Made by a program: the position numbers and the translations under genes
Notes under the pieces: generated by a model
Seen by the model: only the letters and a program-made list of their open reading frames with translations
What the model was told of the DNA's origin: nothing
Databases searched by the model: none
In this document: positions 47,908 to 55,679 of the stretch, piece by piece
Position numbering within the stretch: position 1 is the first letter of the stretch
Layout of the letters: every line of letters starts with the position of its first letter
Source of the DNA: Candidatus Poribacteria bacterium
Lineage (GTDB): Bacteria; Poribacteria; WGA-4E; WGA-3G
NCBI GenBank assembly: GCA_022394755.1
Contig: JAGFCA010000084.1
Span: forward strand, 1-55,679
Direction: 5' to 3'
Length of the DNA stretch: 55,679 bases

Positions 47908-50900
47908 CTATTGTAGTGGTGGTGTGGTAGAATAGAGTCCTCTTCGAACTCGGATGATTTCCCCGTTATCTACCATTCGCTTAAGCTCGTTTTTAACGGC
48001 TTCTGGATTACCGTCAATCCCCCGCACAAATTCCGCAGTTTCTTTATCTCCATCATTAAGCATTTCTAATATTTGAACCCTGAATGGAATCCGCAAAGGA
48101 GCACCGCCTCTAAACTTCTGTAACAACCTGTTTGCTTGTCTTGATGAACACCCTAAAACGCGTTCCACAGTTTTTCTGCTTGAATTAACATCCAGTTTTT
48201 CACGTTCCGCCTCAAATTTTTCACGGATATCAATCATTTCAGGTAGTTTGTTAAGTTCCGCAGCGACCTCAAGATCTTCCCAATCAAATAGTAAGGTTTC
48301 TGATTTATCCGTAATATTTGGAATAGAGACACCGCTGACGACAATAATCGTCTTATTCTCTATTTGGTCTAACTTTGCGCAATTAATGATGGATTTAATA
48401 GAATTGCAGATTTTTTGTTCATAGGTAACCTGCATTCTTTTATCTTTATAATGTCCAGAATCTCTATCTTTTTCATAGTTCAATGGCTTTTTGTCATTTC
48501 CATAGAGTATTTGGGCTATCTGCCAAACAACCCCATAGTAAGGTCCCGGACTACCGACAATCCAGAGGACTTGTGACTGTTCAATAGCTTTCTGAAATTC
48601 TATTTTAACAGAGTTAGACATGTAGAAGAAACCTCTATTCGGTAGTAAATTTACATTCTTTATCTTTATTATTTCACGTAATTGCCTATGCGCGTCAATA
48701 TATGAGATAATTGTATGTTGAACGTTCGGATCTTTCTCAATTTCTGCTATGATTCGTGAGAATATACGGACCCCGATCTTTGTCAACCCGATTGCCCCCC
48801 AATTCCCGCAATAGTCTAAGAGGGTTTCCCGTGTATACAAACCGTTGCGTATCTGAAAAACTCTGTTTCCTTGCTTCCAATCTTTAGGTTTTATGGATCG
48901 GAACTCAATTTTCTCATTAGGAAATAAACACTCAATCTCGTGTTGATTAATTGTTGAGGTAGTAATAAGTAGTTTTTTGATTGAAGGATGTATTGTGGCG
49001 GACCATCTTAACAAGAGTACACCTTCATGCCATCGGGCACGCACATCTTCACTCCGTGCGTAATGATCGAAGAAACTTTTGAGTTGATGCCAAATTGTCC
49101 AATCGGGATTTTGACAAACAGTTGGAATTTCATTTATATGTTCAACAGAATCCGTTTTTAGTATCCCTAACTCAATAGCCCGGGTCAATGACATTGCAAT
49201 ATTCATGTCAGTATTAAGTTCAAAATACTTCAGCATAAAGGCAGGGAGTTTACGTTCTATCAACAGGTCTTTTGCCGCGTTATTTATGGGTAAGTATGCA
49301 GAGATCCCACCCTTGAATTTAATCGTAAATTTTGCTAATTCTTGACCGGTGTCCGGATCAACATACCCCGGTTCTGTAACTTGACATGGGATATTTACTT
49401 GTTGCATTTGTTCAATAATTTCTTCTGCTTGCCATTCAAATGCTTGAACTGTTGATCGGATACGCTTAATGGTATCGGTATAGTACATTTTATTCGGTTC
49501 AAAAGCATTCATCAAGAAATTGGCGAAGTTACCTAATGCCTTTCCACGCCAATTCACAATCCACTCTTGTAATCTCTCTATAGAAAGTTCGCAAGTAGTC
49601 GTATGGTTCACAATTAGCGGTTCATGGAGAATTTTTAGTCTGTGTGTATTATCAACTTGTTTGAGAATTTCACTATCTGAATTTAGTGTATCGGAACTAA
49701 AGAATAGTTGAGAATCTGTTAACAGTTGTGATTGTGCTTGTTCTAAACGTTTGTGCTGAGATAAATACCCTTCTTCTTGGCAGTTTGTATAGACAGGACA
49801 GTATGGACAGATTTGTAAGTTTGGATCTCCACCTTTTTTCTCAAAGGTATCGCACCGTTCAGCATCTTCACACACATTCCCATGTTTAAATGGATTTTCC
49901 ATCCGTTCATTAACAGGAATATATTTCACTTTATCCCAGTGGTGCATCCGCGATTTAAGTCGTCTATAGTCCTGCTTACATATATTTTTTAGGTTTTCCT
50001 CAACTTTTTCTATTAAATACTCAGATTCTGCATTAATACACACCGGTGTACCATCAGATAGAATTGATTGTATTAAATTGTCACTTTCAAGAGTAGAGTC
50101 AGTACGTAAGACAAGTATACGGGCATCTCCATTTTCAAACCGTTGAATTTCATCGGTTTGAAAGGATATCAGTTTTTCTGTTTGTATCAGCTCTTTTTTC
50201 AGTGTTTTAGCAGGACGTTTTATTGCTAAAGGACTAAGCTTTTGCTGACGTACATCGTTGTAAACATCTGCAAGGTGTACTGTTTTTGGTGAATGTAATG
50301 TAAGAATGCCGGTATCATCCCATAAATCTGTGATCGGTGTTGCTTCAATGGGTATATCGAAATTGGGGGTAGATGCGCGAACCCATACGATTCTGTCACG
50401 TTCCCATAAAGACACAAACTTGCTTGGATCTTCATTTTCTATAGGAGTCAATTGGTGAAATCCATTATTTTCTTGTAGATATTTAAAACCGCGTTTTATA
50501 AATGCCTCTTTTGCAAGGTCAAGTCTATGTGTTCCAAGTGAAATTAATTGTGGGGCAGCATATTTTTCTTCTACACGGGTATGGTCTTCTTTTGTCGTAG
50601 ATGAATCAGGTTGGTGGAGTATATTCCGTAGGGTATCAATGGGTTCAAAGAGAGCATTTTTTGCAATGATAGGGGGATCTAATAAGTTACCTGTGAGAAT
50701 TTCGTAACGGGCATCCCATTTCGTAAAGCCTTTATCGCCGATTATTTCCAAGTAATCAGTTTTCTCATTCTGGTCTTCTTTATATATATAGGCTCGATCT
50801 TCTTTATGTTGAGGATGTAGGTAAATAGGCACTCGATAAGAGAAACGTAGACCCCCTGATTTTGTGAGTATGAGTAGTGGGTTGGTGACTGTCTCTGCGA

Positions 50901-51324
50901 GTGCTCTAACACAGTCCAAAACAATATTTGGCGCGGCACAGAGTGCTTCATATTTTATGACGACATCATGCCAATATGTACCGTGTTTTTCAGATGGCTT
51001 CCCCGTATATATTTGAATACCCCAGGAGTCACTCCATCGTTTGAAAGTCCAATCTTCCCACCCTTGAGGTCTCTTGTACCTACGAGGGGCATTATAAGTT
51101 CTTGGACCTCTGTCATTTCCAGGTGCACGTCCTATCGGCATGAAAGAAATATTCGCATTTTCTAACTCATAGAGGGTAGTCGAGTAGCCGTGGGCACAAT
51201 AGACGGTTAGTTCGTACGGATGACCTCCCTTATAGGTCGCAGGGATAATCGTTGTTTTACGCTGCCGGAGTGGATTCTCTCGACGTTCATGACATAATTC
51301 AATGACATTACTTAGATGTTTCAT
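47908..51324 (-). CDS. 1138-residue protein with primase-like N-terminus, Cys cluster and winged-helix C-terminus
   Basis: A large solitary gene. The N-terminal quarter (WGIQIYTGKPSEKHGTYWHD at about 100, LLILTKSGGLRFSYRVP at about 150-166, then YLEIIGDKGFTKWDARYE) resembles archaeo-eukaryotic primase/polymerase domains, although the usual SGG-H is SGG-R. A helicase-like segment begins at about 395 (ARILVLRTDSTLESDNLI) in the position of a Walker A loop but lacks GKT/S. A cysteine cluster at about 480-515 (VCEDAERCDTF, ICPYCPVYTNCQEEGYLSQ) could hold Fe-S or zinc. LWIVGSPGPYYGVVWQIAQI at about 920 resembles a late helicase motif. The last 70 residues form a winged helix with LKRMVDNGEIIRVRRGLYS. 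I infer a replication- or mobile-element-related protein, possibly without ATPase activity. No integrase or partner gene is nearby. Confidence 0.6.
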   Translation of the reverse strand: MKHLSNVIELCHERRENPLRQRKTTIIPATYKGGHPYELTVYCAHGYSTTLYELENANISFMPIGRAPGNDRGPRTYNAPRRYKRPQGWEDWTFKRWSDSWGIQIYTGKPSEKHGTYWHDVVIKYEALCAAPNIVLDCVRALAETVTNPLLILTKSGGLRFSYRVPIYLHPQHKEDRAYIYKEDQNEKTDYLEIIGDKGFTKWDARYEILTGNLLDPPIIAKNALFEPIDTLRNILHQPDSSTTKEDHTRVEEKYAAPQLISLGTHRLDLAKEAFIKRGFKYLQENNGFHQLTPIENEDPSKFVSLWERDRIVWVRASTPNFDIPIEATPITDLWDDTGILTLHSPKTVHLADVYNDVRQQKLSPLAIKRPAKTLKKELIQTEKLISFQTDEIQRFENGDARILVLRTDSTLESDNLIQSILSDGTPVCINAESEYLIEKVEENLKNICKQDYRRLKSRMHHWDKVKYIPVNERMENPFKHGNVCEDAERCDTFEKKGGDPNLQICPYCPVYTNCQEEGYLSQHKRLEQAQSQLLTDSQLFFSSDTLNSDSEILKQVDNTHRLKILHEPLIVNHTTTCELSIERLQEWIVNWRGKALGNFANFLMNAFEPNKMYYTDTIKRIRSTVQAFEWQAEEIIEQMQQVNIPCQVTEPGYVDPDTGQELAKFTIKFKGGISAYLPINNAAKDLLIERKLPAFMLKYFELNTDMNIAMSLTRAIELGILKTDSVEHINEIPTVCQNPDWTIWHQLKSFFDHYARSEDVRARWHEGVLLLRWSATIHPSIKKLLITTSTINQHEIECLFPNEKIEFRSIKPKDWKQGNRVFQIRNGLYTRETLLDYCGNWGAIGLTKIGVRIFSRIIAEIEKDPNVQHTIISYIDAHRQLREIIKIKNVNLLPNRGFFYMSNSVKIEFQKAIEQSQVLWIVGSPGPYYGVVWQIAQILYGNDKKPLNYEKDRDSGHYKDKRMQVTYEQKICNSIKSIINCAKLDQIENKTIIVVSGVSIPNITDKSETLLFDWEDLEVAAELNKLPEMIDIREKFEAEREKLDVNSSRKTVERVLGCSSRQANRLLQKFRGGAPLRIPFRVQILEMLNDGDKETAEFVRGIDGNPEAVKNELKRMVDNGEIIRVRRGLYSTTPPLQ

Positions 51325-51998
51325 GATATTCTATTTATATAGGATAATTTAGTATAACTACTTGTGTCAGTTAACTAATTTTGTTAATACATTCACGCAA
51401 ATACAACTTTTTGTTAACGTGAGTTTGATAAATCAGTTTTTTGTATTCGGTTCGGTGAATCAGAATCAACGGTATGAACCCCAATTACGGAAACCGAACC
51501 ACCGGGTATTATGTATAGAATTTATGGAAAACTGAAGTTCACATTGTTATTTTCAAGATTGAATATTTAAACCGGGTTTAACTATGTTTAACTATAACGA
51601 TTAAAGCTACTATATTTCATTACATTTATCATATATTATCATCTATTAAACTTTAATTCCACATAATTATTATGTTTTATTATTACTTTATGTAATTTTT
51701 GGAATTGGATTGATTTGTCTATATCGCGGATTCCATAGTGTTTATGGCTGAAGTGAGATTGGTTCAAACGTTTTTTGAGACCATCTCATAAATCAAATAT
51801 TTGGAAGATTCTTGCAACTTACCACTCATTATATATTGATAGAACGGATTGGGAGACCCATCCCTATGAAAGATAAATTGGCGTGAGTATGATAAATAAG
51901 TTTATTGTATTGGTGGGGCGAATCAACGAAATAAACATCGATCCTGGGAATTAGAATCAAACGCACATTTCATGATTGTGGGAATTTGGAATTGGATT
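51325..51998. other. Intergenic region with two dispersed repeats
   Basis: There is no gene in these 674 AT-rich bases. The region holds ATCAACGGTATGAACCCC (51465-51482), identical to 3873-3890, and the second copy of the roughly 100-base hairpin repeat (51778-51877). Confidence 0.65.
51778..51877 (+). repeat. Dispersed ~100-base repeat with hairpin, copy 2
   Basis: It aligns along its whole length with 45417-45519. The terminal hairpin is GGATTGGG/CCCATCC (51846-51863) with one bulged T, in place of GCGGG/CCCGC in copy 1, followed by CTATGAAAG. Confidence 0.8.
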
Positions 51999-53297
<1,299 letters not shown>

Positions 53298-53319
53298 TTA
53301 GTTATTAGTTATTAGTTTT

Positions 53320-53357
53320 CAGCATTAAGCTAACGGACAGTCGTATAAACTATTAAC
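53320..53357 (+). repeat. 38-base direct repeat, copy 1
   Basis: CAGCATTAAGCTAACGGACA continues TCGTATAAACTATTAAC. The copy at 53818-53855 differs at two positions. The pair flanks the Rpn-tail gene, and the TAA stop of that gene (53353-53355) lies inside this copy. Confidence 0.85.
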
Positions 53358-53661
53358 CAATTAAAGTTTGCATGAAAACTTCAAGACTTGATGCTTCTAA
53401 TGATCTACGGCGTAACTGTCTAAGACGGGGTAAGGCTTGGATATTTTCCAGTACAGACTTTACTTCCTGTAAGTTCTGAGTGTGGAAACGCACCTCTAAG
53501 TTTTCCAATATACCTTCAATAAGACTTTCCCGAATACCTTGTTCTATACCTTGTTCTTTACCTTGCTCAATTCCTTGTTCTTTACCTTGCTCAATTCCTT
53601 GCTCTATTCCTTGCTCTATACCTTTTTGTAGGAAATGTTGAATAACTGATGACTCTTGCAT
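53353..53661 (-). CDS. Rpn/PD-(D/E)XK transposase-family C-terminal tail, standalone remnant
   Basis: A 102-residue protein starting MQESSVIQHFLQKGIEQG at the ATG at 53661, six bases after AAGGAG; a TTG at 53676 is an inferior start. A run of GIEQG/GKEQG repeats (residues 14-42) is followed by a helical end LEVRFHTQNLQEVKSVLENI. Such repeats sit near the C-terminus of Rpn-type recombination-promoting nucleases, after a nuclease domain of about 200 residues that is wholly absent here. A good ribosome site suggests the tail is translated. It is flanked by 38-base direct repeats. Confidence 0.65.
   Translation of the reverse strand: MQESSVIQHFLQKGIEQGIEQGIEQGKEQGIEQGKEQGIEQGIRESLIEGILENLEVRFHTQNLQEVKSVLENIQALPRLRQLRRRSLEASSLEVFMQTLIG
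53534..53631. repeat. In-frame tandem 15-base-type repeats coding for GIEQG/GKEQG
   Basis: Variants of ATACCTTGTTCT, TTACCTTGCTCA and ATTCCTTGCTCT recur at multiples of 12 bases, coding on the minus strand for the repeated GIEQ/GKEQ units. Copy number could change by slippage without breaking the frame. Confidence 0.75.
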
Positions 53662-53817
53662 GATAGACTCCTTCAATGTCCACTTGTGTTGGATATCGTC
53701 AGATCCTGTTTTCTGTCATATCAGATATATTATACCGTTCTCATACTATATATGATAATCCTTGTATCAGAAAAGCCATAATGGAAATCTATCAGTTGTT
53801 CGTTCGTTTATTGTTAT

Positions 53818-53855
53818 CAGCATTCAGCTGACGGACAGTCGTATAAACTATTAAC
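53818..53855 (+). repeat. 38-base direct repeat, copy 2
   Basis: Second copy of the repeat at 53320-53357, 498 bases away and in the same orientation, just before the end of rpsI. Confidence 0.85.
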
Positions 53856-53873
53856 AATAAACTAAAAGCCATC

Positions 53874-54269
53874 CTACCGTTTTGAAAATTGGAATCTTGC
53901 ACGTGCGCCTTTTTGTCCGTATTTTTTCCGTTCTACCATACGTGGGTCGCGTGTCAAAAAGCCAGCTTTTTTCAATGCGGGTTTCAAGGATTCGTCTGCT
54001 TTCACAAGTGCGCGTGCAAGTCCGTGTGAAATTGCACCTGCTTGACCGGTATTTCCACCGCCACGTACATTAACATGTACAGCATATTCACCGGTACGTT
54101 CAGCATGCTCAATCGGATGTTTTGCTTCTGCTACATGGTCAGAACGGTCAAAATATTCGTCAATAGGCTTCTTATTAACGATGAACCCATCTTCACTGCC
54201 GGGTATTATCCGTACCCGTGCGACCGATGTTTTACGTCTGCCAGTGCCCCAAAATTGTTCTAATGCCAT
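53874..54269 (-). CDS. rpsI: 30S ribosomal protein S9
   Basis: A 131-residue S9 protein: [18 protein letters not shown] at the N-terminus, [20 protein letters not shown] in the core and the basic tail [17 protein letters not shown], which reaches the P-site tRNA in the ribosome. It follows rplM by about 100 bases on the same strand, the usual bacterial L13-S9 order. Confidence 0.97.
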   Translation of the reverse strand: MALEQFWGTGRRKTSVARVRIIPGSEDGFIVNKKPIDEYFDRSDHVAEAKHPIEHAERTGEYAVHVNVRGGGNTGQAGAISHGLARALVKADESLKPALKKAGFLTRDPRMVERKKYGQKGARARFQFSKR

Positions 54270-54369
54270 ATATTCCTCAGATGTTGGTAATCTGTAATTC
54301 GTTTATGCAAAAATCTAATAACTGGAACAGCAATAAATGTAAGAAGTCTGAATTTGCGTCCCATCTACC

Positions 54370-54807
54370 TTAAAATGTTAATACTTCAGGTTCTTGTGCT
54401 TGGTGTGGATGGTTGGGACCGGCATATACTTTGAGTCCAGTCATCAATTTTGCACCAAGACTATTCTTAGGGATCATCCCTTTAACAGCAGATGTGATGA
54501 TGTATTCGGGTTGACGTGTGATCTGTTCATTGAACGTTCTGTATCTGTCACCACCCGGATATCCGCTATGTCGGAAATATGTTTTTTGTTCGCCTTTATT
54601 TCCTGTAACGACGACTTTTTCAGCGTTTATTACAGCGACACGATATCCTAAATCTGCGTGAGGTGTAAAATTTGGGTCGTGTTTACCTCTGAGTATTTGC
54701 GCGATCTGTGTTGCTAACCGTCCTAATATCTGTCCTTCCGCATCTACCACATACCATTTTATTTCTTTCTCGGATTTAGGAAATTTCGTTTTCGTTTTCA
54801 ATACCAT
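54370..54807 (-). CDS. rplM: 50S ribosomal protein L13
   Basis: A 145-residue L13 protein: KWYVVDAEGQILGRLATQIA, LRGKHDPNFTPHADLGYRV, then INAEKVVVTGNKGEQKTYFR with the HSGYPGG segment and VKGMIPKNSLGAKLM. It is the first gene of the L13-S9 operon. AAAGG lies about 12 bases before ATG 54807, and a consensus promoter is found 60-90 bases upstream. Confidence 0.97.
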   Translation of the reverse strand: MVLKTKTKFPKSEKEIKWYVVDAEGQILGRLATQIAQILRGKHDPNFTPHADLGYRVAVINAEKVVVTGNKGEQKTYFRHSGYPGGDRYRTFNEQITRQPEYIITSAVKGMIPKNSLGAKLMTGLKVYAGPNHPHQAQEPEVLTF

Positions 54808-54868
54808 TTTCTTGACCTTTGAATAAGGTTATATTACTCTAAACTGTTATGTACACTATTGTTGTAGT

Positions 54869-54897
54869 ATTATACATTATAAAGGTTGGGTTGTCAA
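54869..54897 (-). promoter_or_regulatory. Consensus promoter of rplM-rpsI
   Basis: On the minus strand TTGACA (54892-54897) and TATAAT (54869-54874) match the sigma-70 consensus perfectly with a 17-base spacer, about 62 bases before the rplM start codon. A second TATAAT overlaps just upstream. Confidence 0.85.
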
Positions 54898-54993
54898 AAT
54901 TAATTGGTTTTGATTTGGTTGGGACTCAATACAATGTATATCAACCTTTTCTATAAACATTCCCTCTCGGGGCTAATTTCTTTTCTTTCCTCT

Positions 54994-55331
54994 TTTCTAC
55001 ACATTTCACTCCTCTGGAGCTTGTCTCTTGGGTAGTCTCGTGTTTCTACACACCTGTCGCTCCGCTGGGGCTTGTGTATAGGTGAGTGATGGGTTTCTAC
55101 ACACCTTTCGCCCCTCCGGGCTTAGTTTTCGGTGCCAGAAGGTTTCTACACACCTTTCGCCCCTCCGGGGCTTGTGTATTGGAGTGATGGGTTTTCTACA
55201 CACCTTTCGCCCCTCCGGGGCTTGGTGTTTATAGAAAATTCTAAACTATGCTCTTGAGTCCCATAGGGACGGAATGTTTATAGAAAACTCTACACAAATG
55301 CTCTTGAGTCCCGTAGGGACGGAATGTTTAT
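54994..55331. repeat. Palindromic repeat array, ~50-base period: five direct and two inverted units
   Basis: Units beginning TTTCTACACA start at 54994, 55043, 55094, 55143 and 55195 (spacing 49-52). Each has a conserved head TTTCTACACACCTTTCG, a palindrome (CCCCTCCGGGG in the last copies, CTCCTCTGGAG in the first) and CTTG, then a variable tail of about 20 bases. Two further units, 55248-55281 and 55298-55331, contain GAGTCCCGTAGGGACGGAATG. Read on the other strand they have the same plan (TTTCTATAAACATTCCG, palindrome, CTCAAG), so they are inverted copies. Confidence 0.8.
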
Positions 55332-55405
55332 GGATTTATGAACCCTATTTAGGGTTCCCCGGGGCTACAGACAAAAGAATCTGTGTAAGTTAACAAATTA
55401 AAATG

Positions 55406-55440
55406 AACAGGGTCTCGTAATCAACTTACGAGACCCTGTT
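55406..55440. terminator. Strong hairpin terminator, probably bidirectional
   Basis: AACAGGGTCTCGTAA (55406-55420) pairs perfectly with 55426-55440 around a 5-base loop. TCTTT follows on the plus strand and a T-rich run (from AAATTAAAAT) on the minus strand, so it could also end a minus-strand gene entering from the right edge. Confidence 0.75.
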
Positions 55441-55469
55441 TCTTTGAAGATCCTTGGGATTGTGAGGTA

Positions 55470-55522
55470 TTCTACAATAAGAGCACTGTAAAATACAGTA
55501 GACTCTTATTGTAGAACTTTTT
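55470..55522 (+). terminator. Long interrupted hairpin followed by T5
   Basis: TTCTACAATAAGAG (55470-55483) pairs with 55503-55516, with an inner ACTGTA/TACAGT stem (55485-55499). CTTTTT follows at 55517-55522. It reads as a rho-independent terminator on the plus strand, although no plus-strand gene is visible nearby. Confidence 0.65.
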
Positions 55523-55599
55523 AGATAGATTCCTCAAATCGGGACTCTGCAGTGTCCAATCGTTGAGGAGAACGGCTAAATCATCCCTGAAATTTAACC

Positions 55600-55679
55600 C
55601 TATTGTACCTCTTTTATATCGCCCCACGTTGTTGTGGCTTTACCTACTGCTGAGATAAGACCTTTCAACTTGGTGGTTT
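55600..55679 (-). CDS. Possible C-terminal end of a minus-strand gene (partial)
   Basis: One minus-strand frame is open from the right edge for 25 codons (LKGLISAVGKATTTWGDIKE then VQ) and ends at TAG (55600-55602). The other two frames stop early. The TTWGDIK ending looks protein-like, and a suitable hairpin lies downstream at 55406-55440. The fragment is too short to assign a family. Confidence 0.35.
   Translation of the reverse strand, partial: TTKLKGLISAVGKATTTWGDIKEVQ

Noticed and set aside
47908..51324. A defence island around the 1138-residue protein
   Set aside because: No recognised defence partner, integrase or toxin-antitoxin pair is adjacent; its neighbours are non-coding repeats.
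53662..53676. TTG start for the Rpn-tail protein
   Set aside because: AAGGAG lies within those codons and is well placed for the ATG at 53661.
54994..55331. CRISPR array
   Set aside because: The variable segments are only about 20 bases and partly alike, the repeated part is itself degenerate, two units are inverted, and no cas gene is present.

Overview
The window is about 55.7 kb of a bacterial chromosome, mostly low in GC, and its gene content suggests Candidatus Poribacteria or a close relative. That placement is inference. It rests on a cluster of very similar WD40-propeller proteins carrying a shared GAIARLG motif, a gingipain-type (C25) peptidase beside a PorV-like outer-membrane protein, abundant short palindromic intergenic repeats, and a divergent 16S rRNA. 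No sequence search was possible.

Layout. 1-1.5 kb: the 3' end of a molybdenum hydroxylase gene and a MoaD/ThiS-like gene broken by an in-frame stop; this stretch looks more GC-rich than the rest. 1.5-3.4 kb: a consensus promoter, a boxA-like leader, a complete 16S rRNA and tRNA-Ile(GAT), with no 23S or 5S following. 3.4-4.5 kb: non-coding DNA with small palindromes. 4.5-17.3 kb: six tandem WD40 genes produced by duplication of a 4.2-kb two-gene unit; the last is split by an in-frame TGA. 17.3-20.4 kb: a candidate structured RNA leader, a lipoprotein, a HepT-like protein and a quinone oxidoreductase. 20.7-28.2 kb: a PorU-like giant peptidase and a PorV-like barrel. 28.3-31.9 kb (minus): a peptidoglycan-recycling set (serine hydrolase, NamZ, AnmK). 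32.1-38.7 kb: cupin mannose-6-phosphate isomerase, glucose-6-phosphate isomerase, an NtrY/NtrC-type two-component pair, a pseudopilin and a prepilin peptidase, closely spaced. 38.8-41.1 kb: nitroreductase, amidohydrolase, TPR lipoprotein. 41.1-45.3 kb (minus): ArsA/Get3-like ATPase, membrane protein, HslV, HslU. 45.3-52 kb: repeat-rich DNA with a GIY-YIG-like small protein, a truncated secreted Ig-like fragment and a solitary 1138-residue protein with primase-like, Cys-cluster and winged-helix regions. 52-54.8 kb (minus): PurA, an Rpn/PD-(D/E)XK tail remnant, and ribosomal proteins S9 and L13 behind a consensus promoter. 54.9-55.7 kb: an approximately 50-bp-period array of palindromic units, two strong hairpins and possibly the end of another gene.

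How the genes fit together. The serine hydrolase, NamZ and AnmK form a coherent route for recovering MurNAc from cell wall. The two hexose-phosphate isomerases share fructose-6-phosphate. The sigma-54 regulator pair sits directly upstream of the pseudopilin and prepilin peptidase, as in PilS/PilR control of pilins. The C25 peptidase and PorV-like barrel resemble the attachment end of a type IX secretion system. The most distinctive points are the 16S rRNA covariations in the central pseudoknot and 530 loop, the WD40 gene array, and the structured repeat families.
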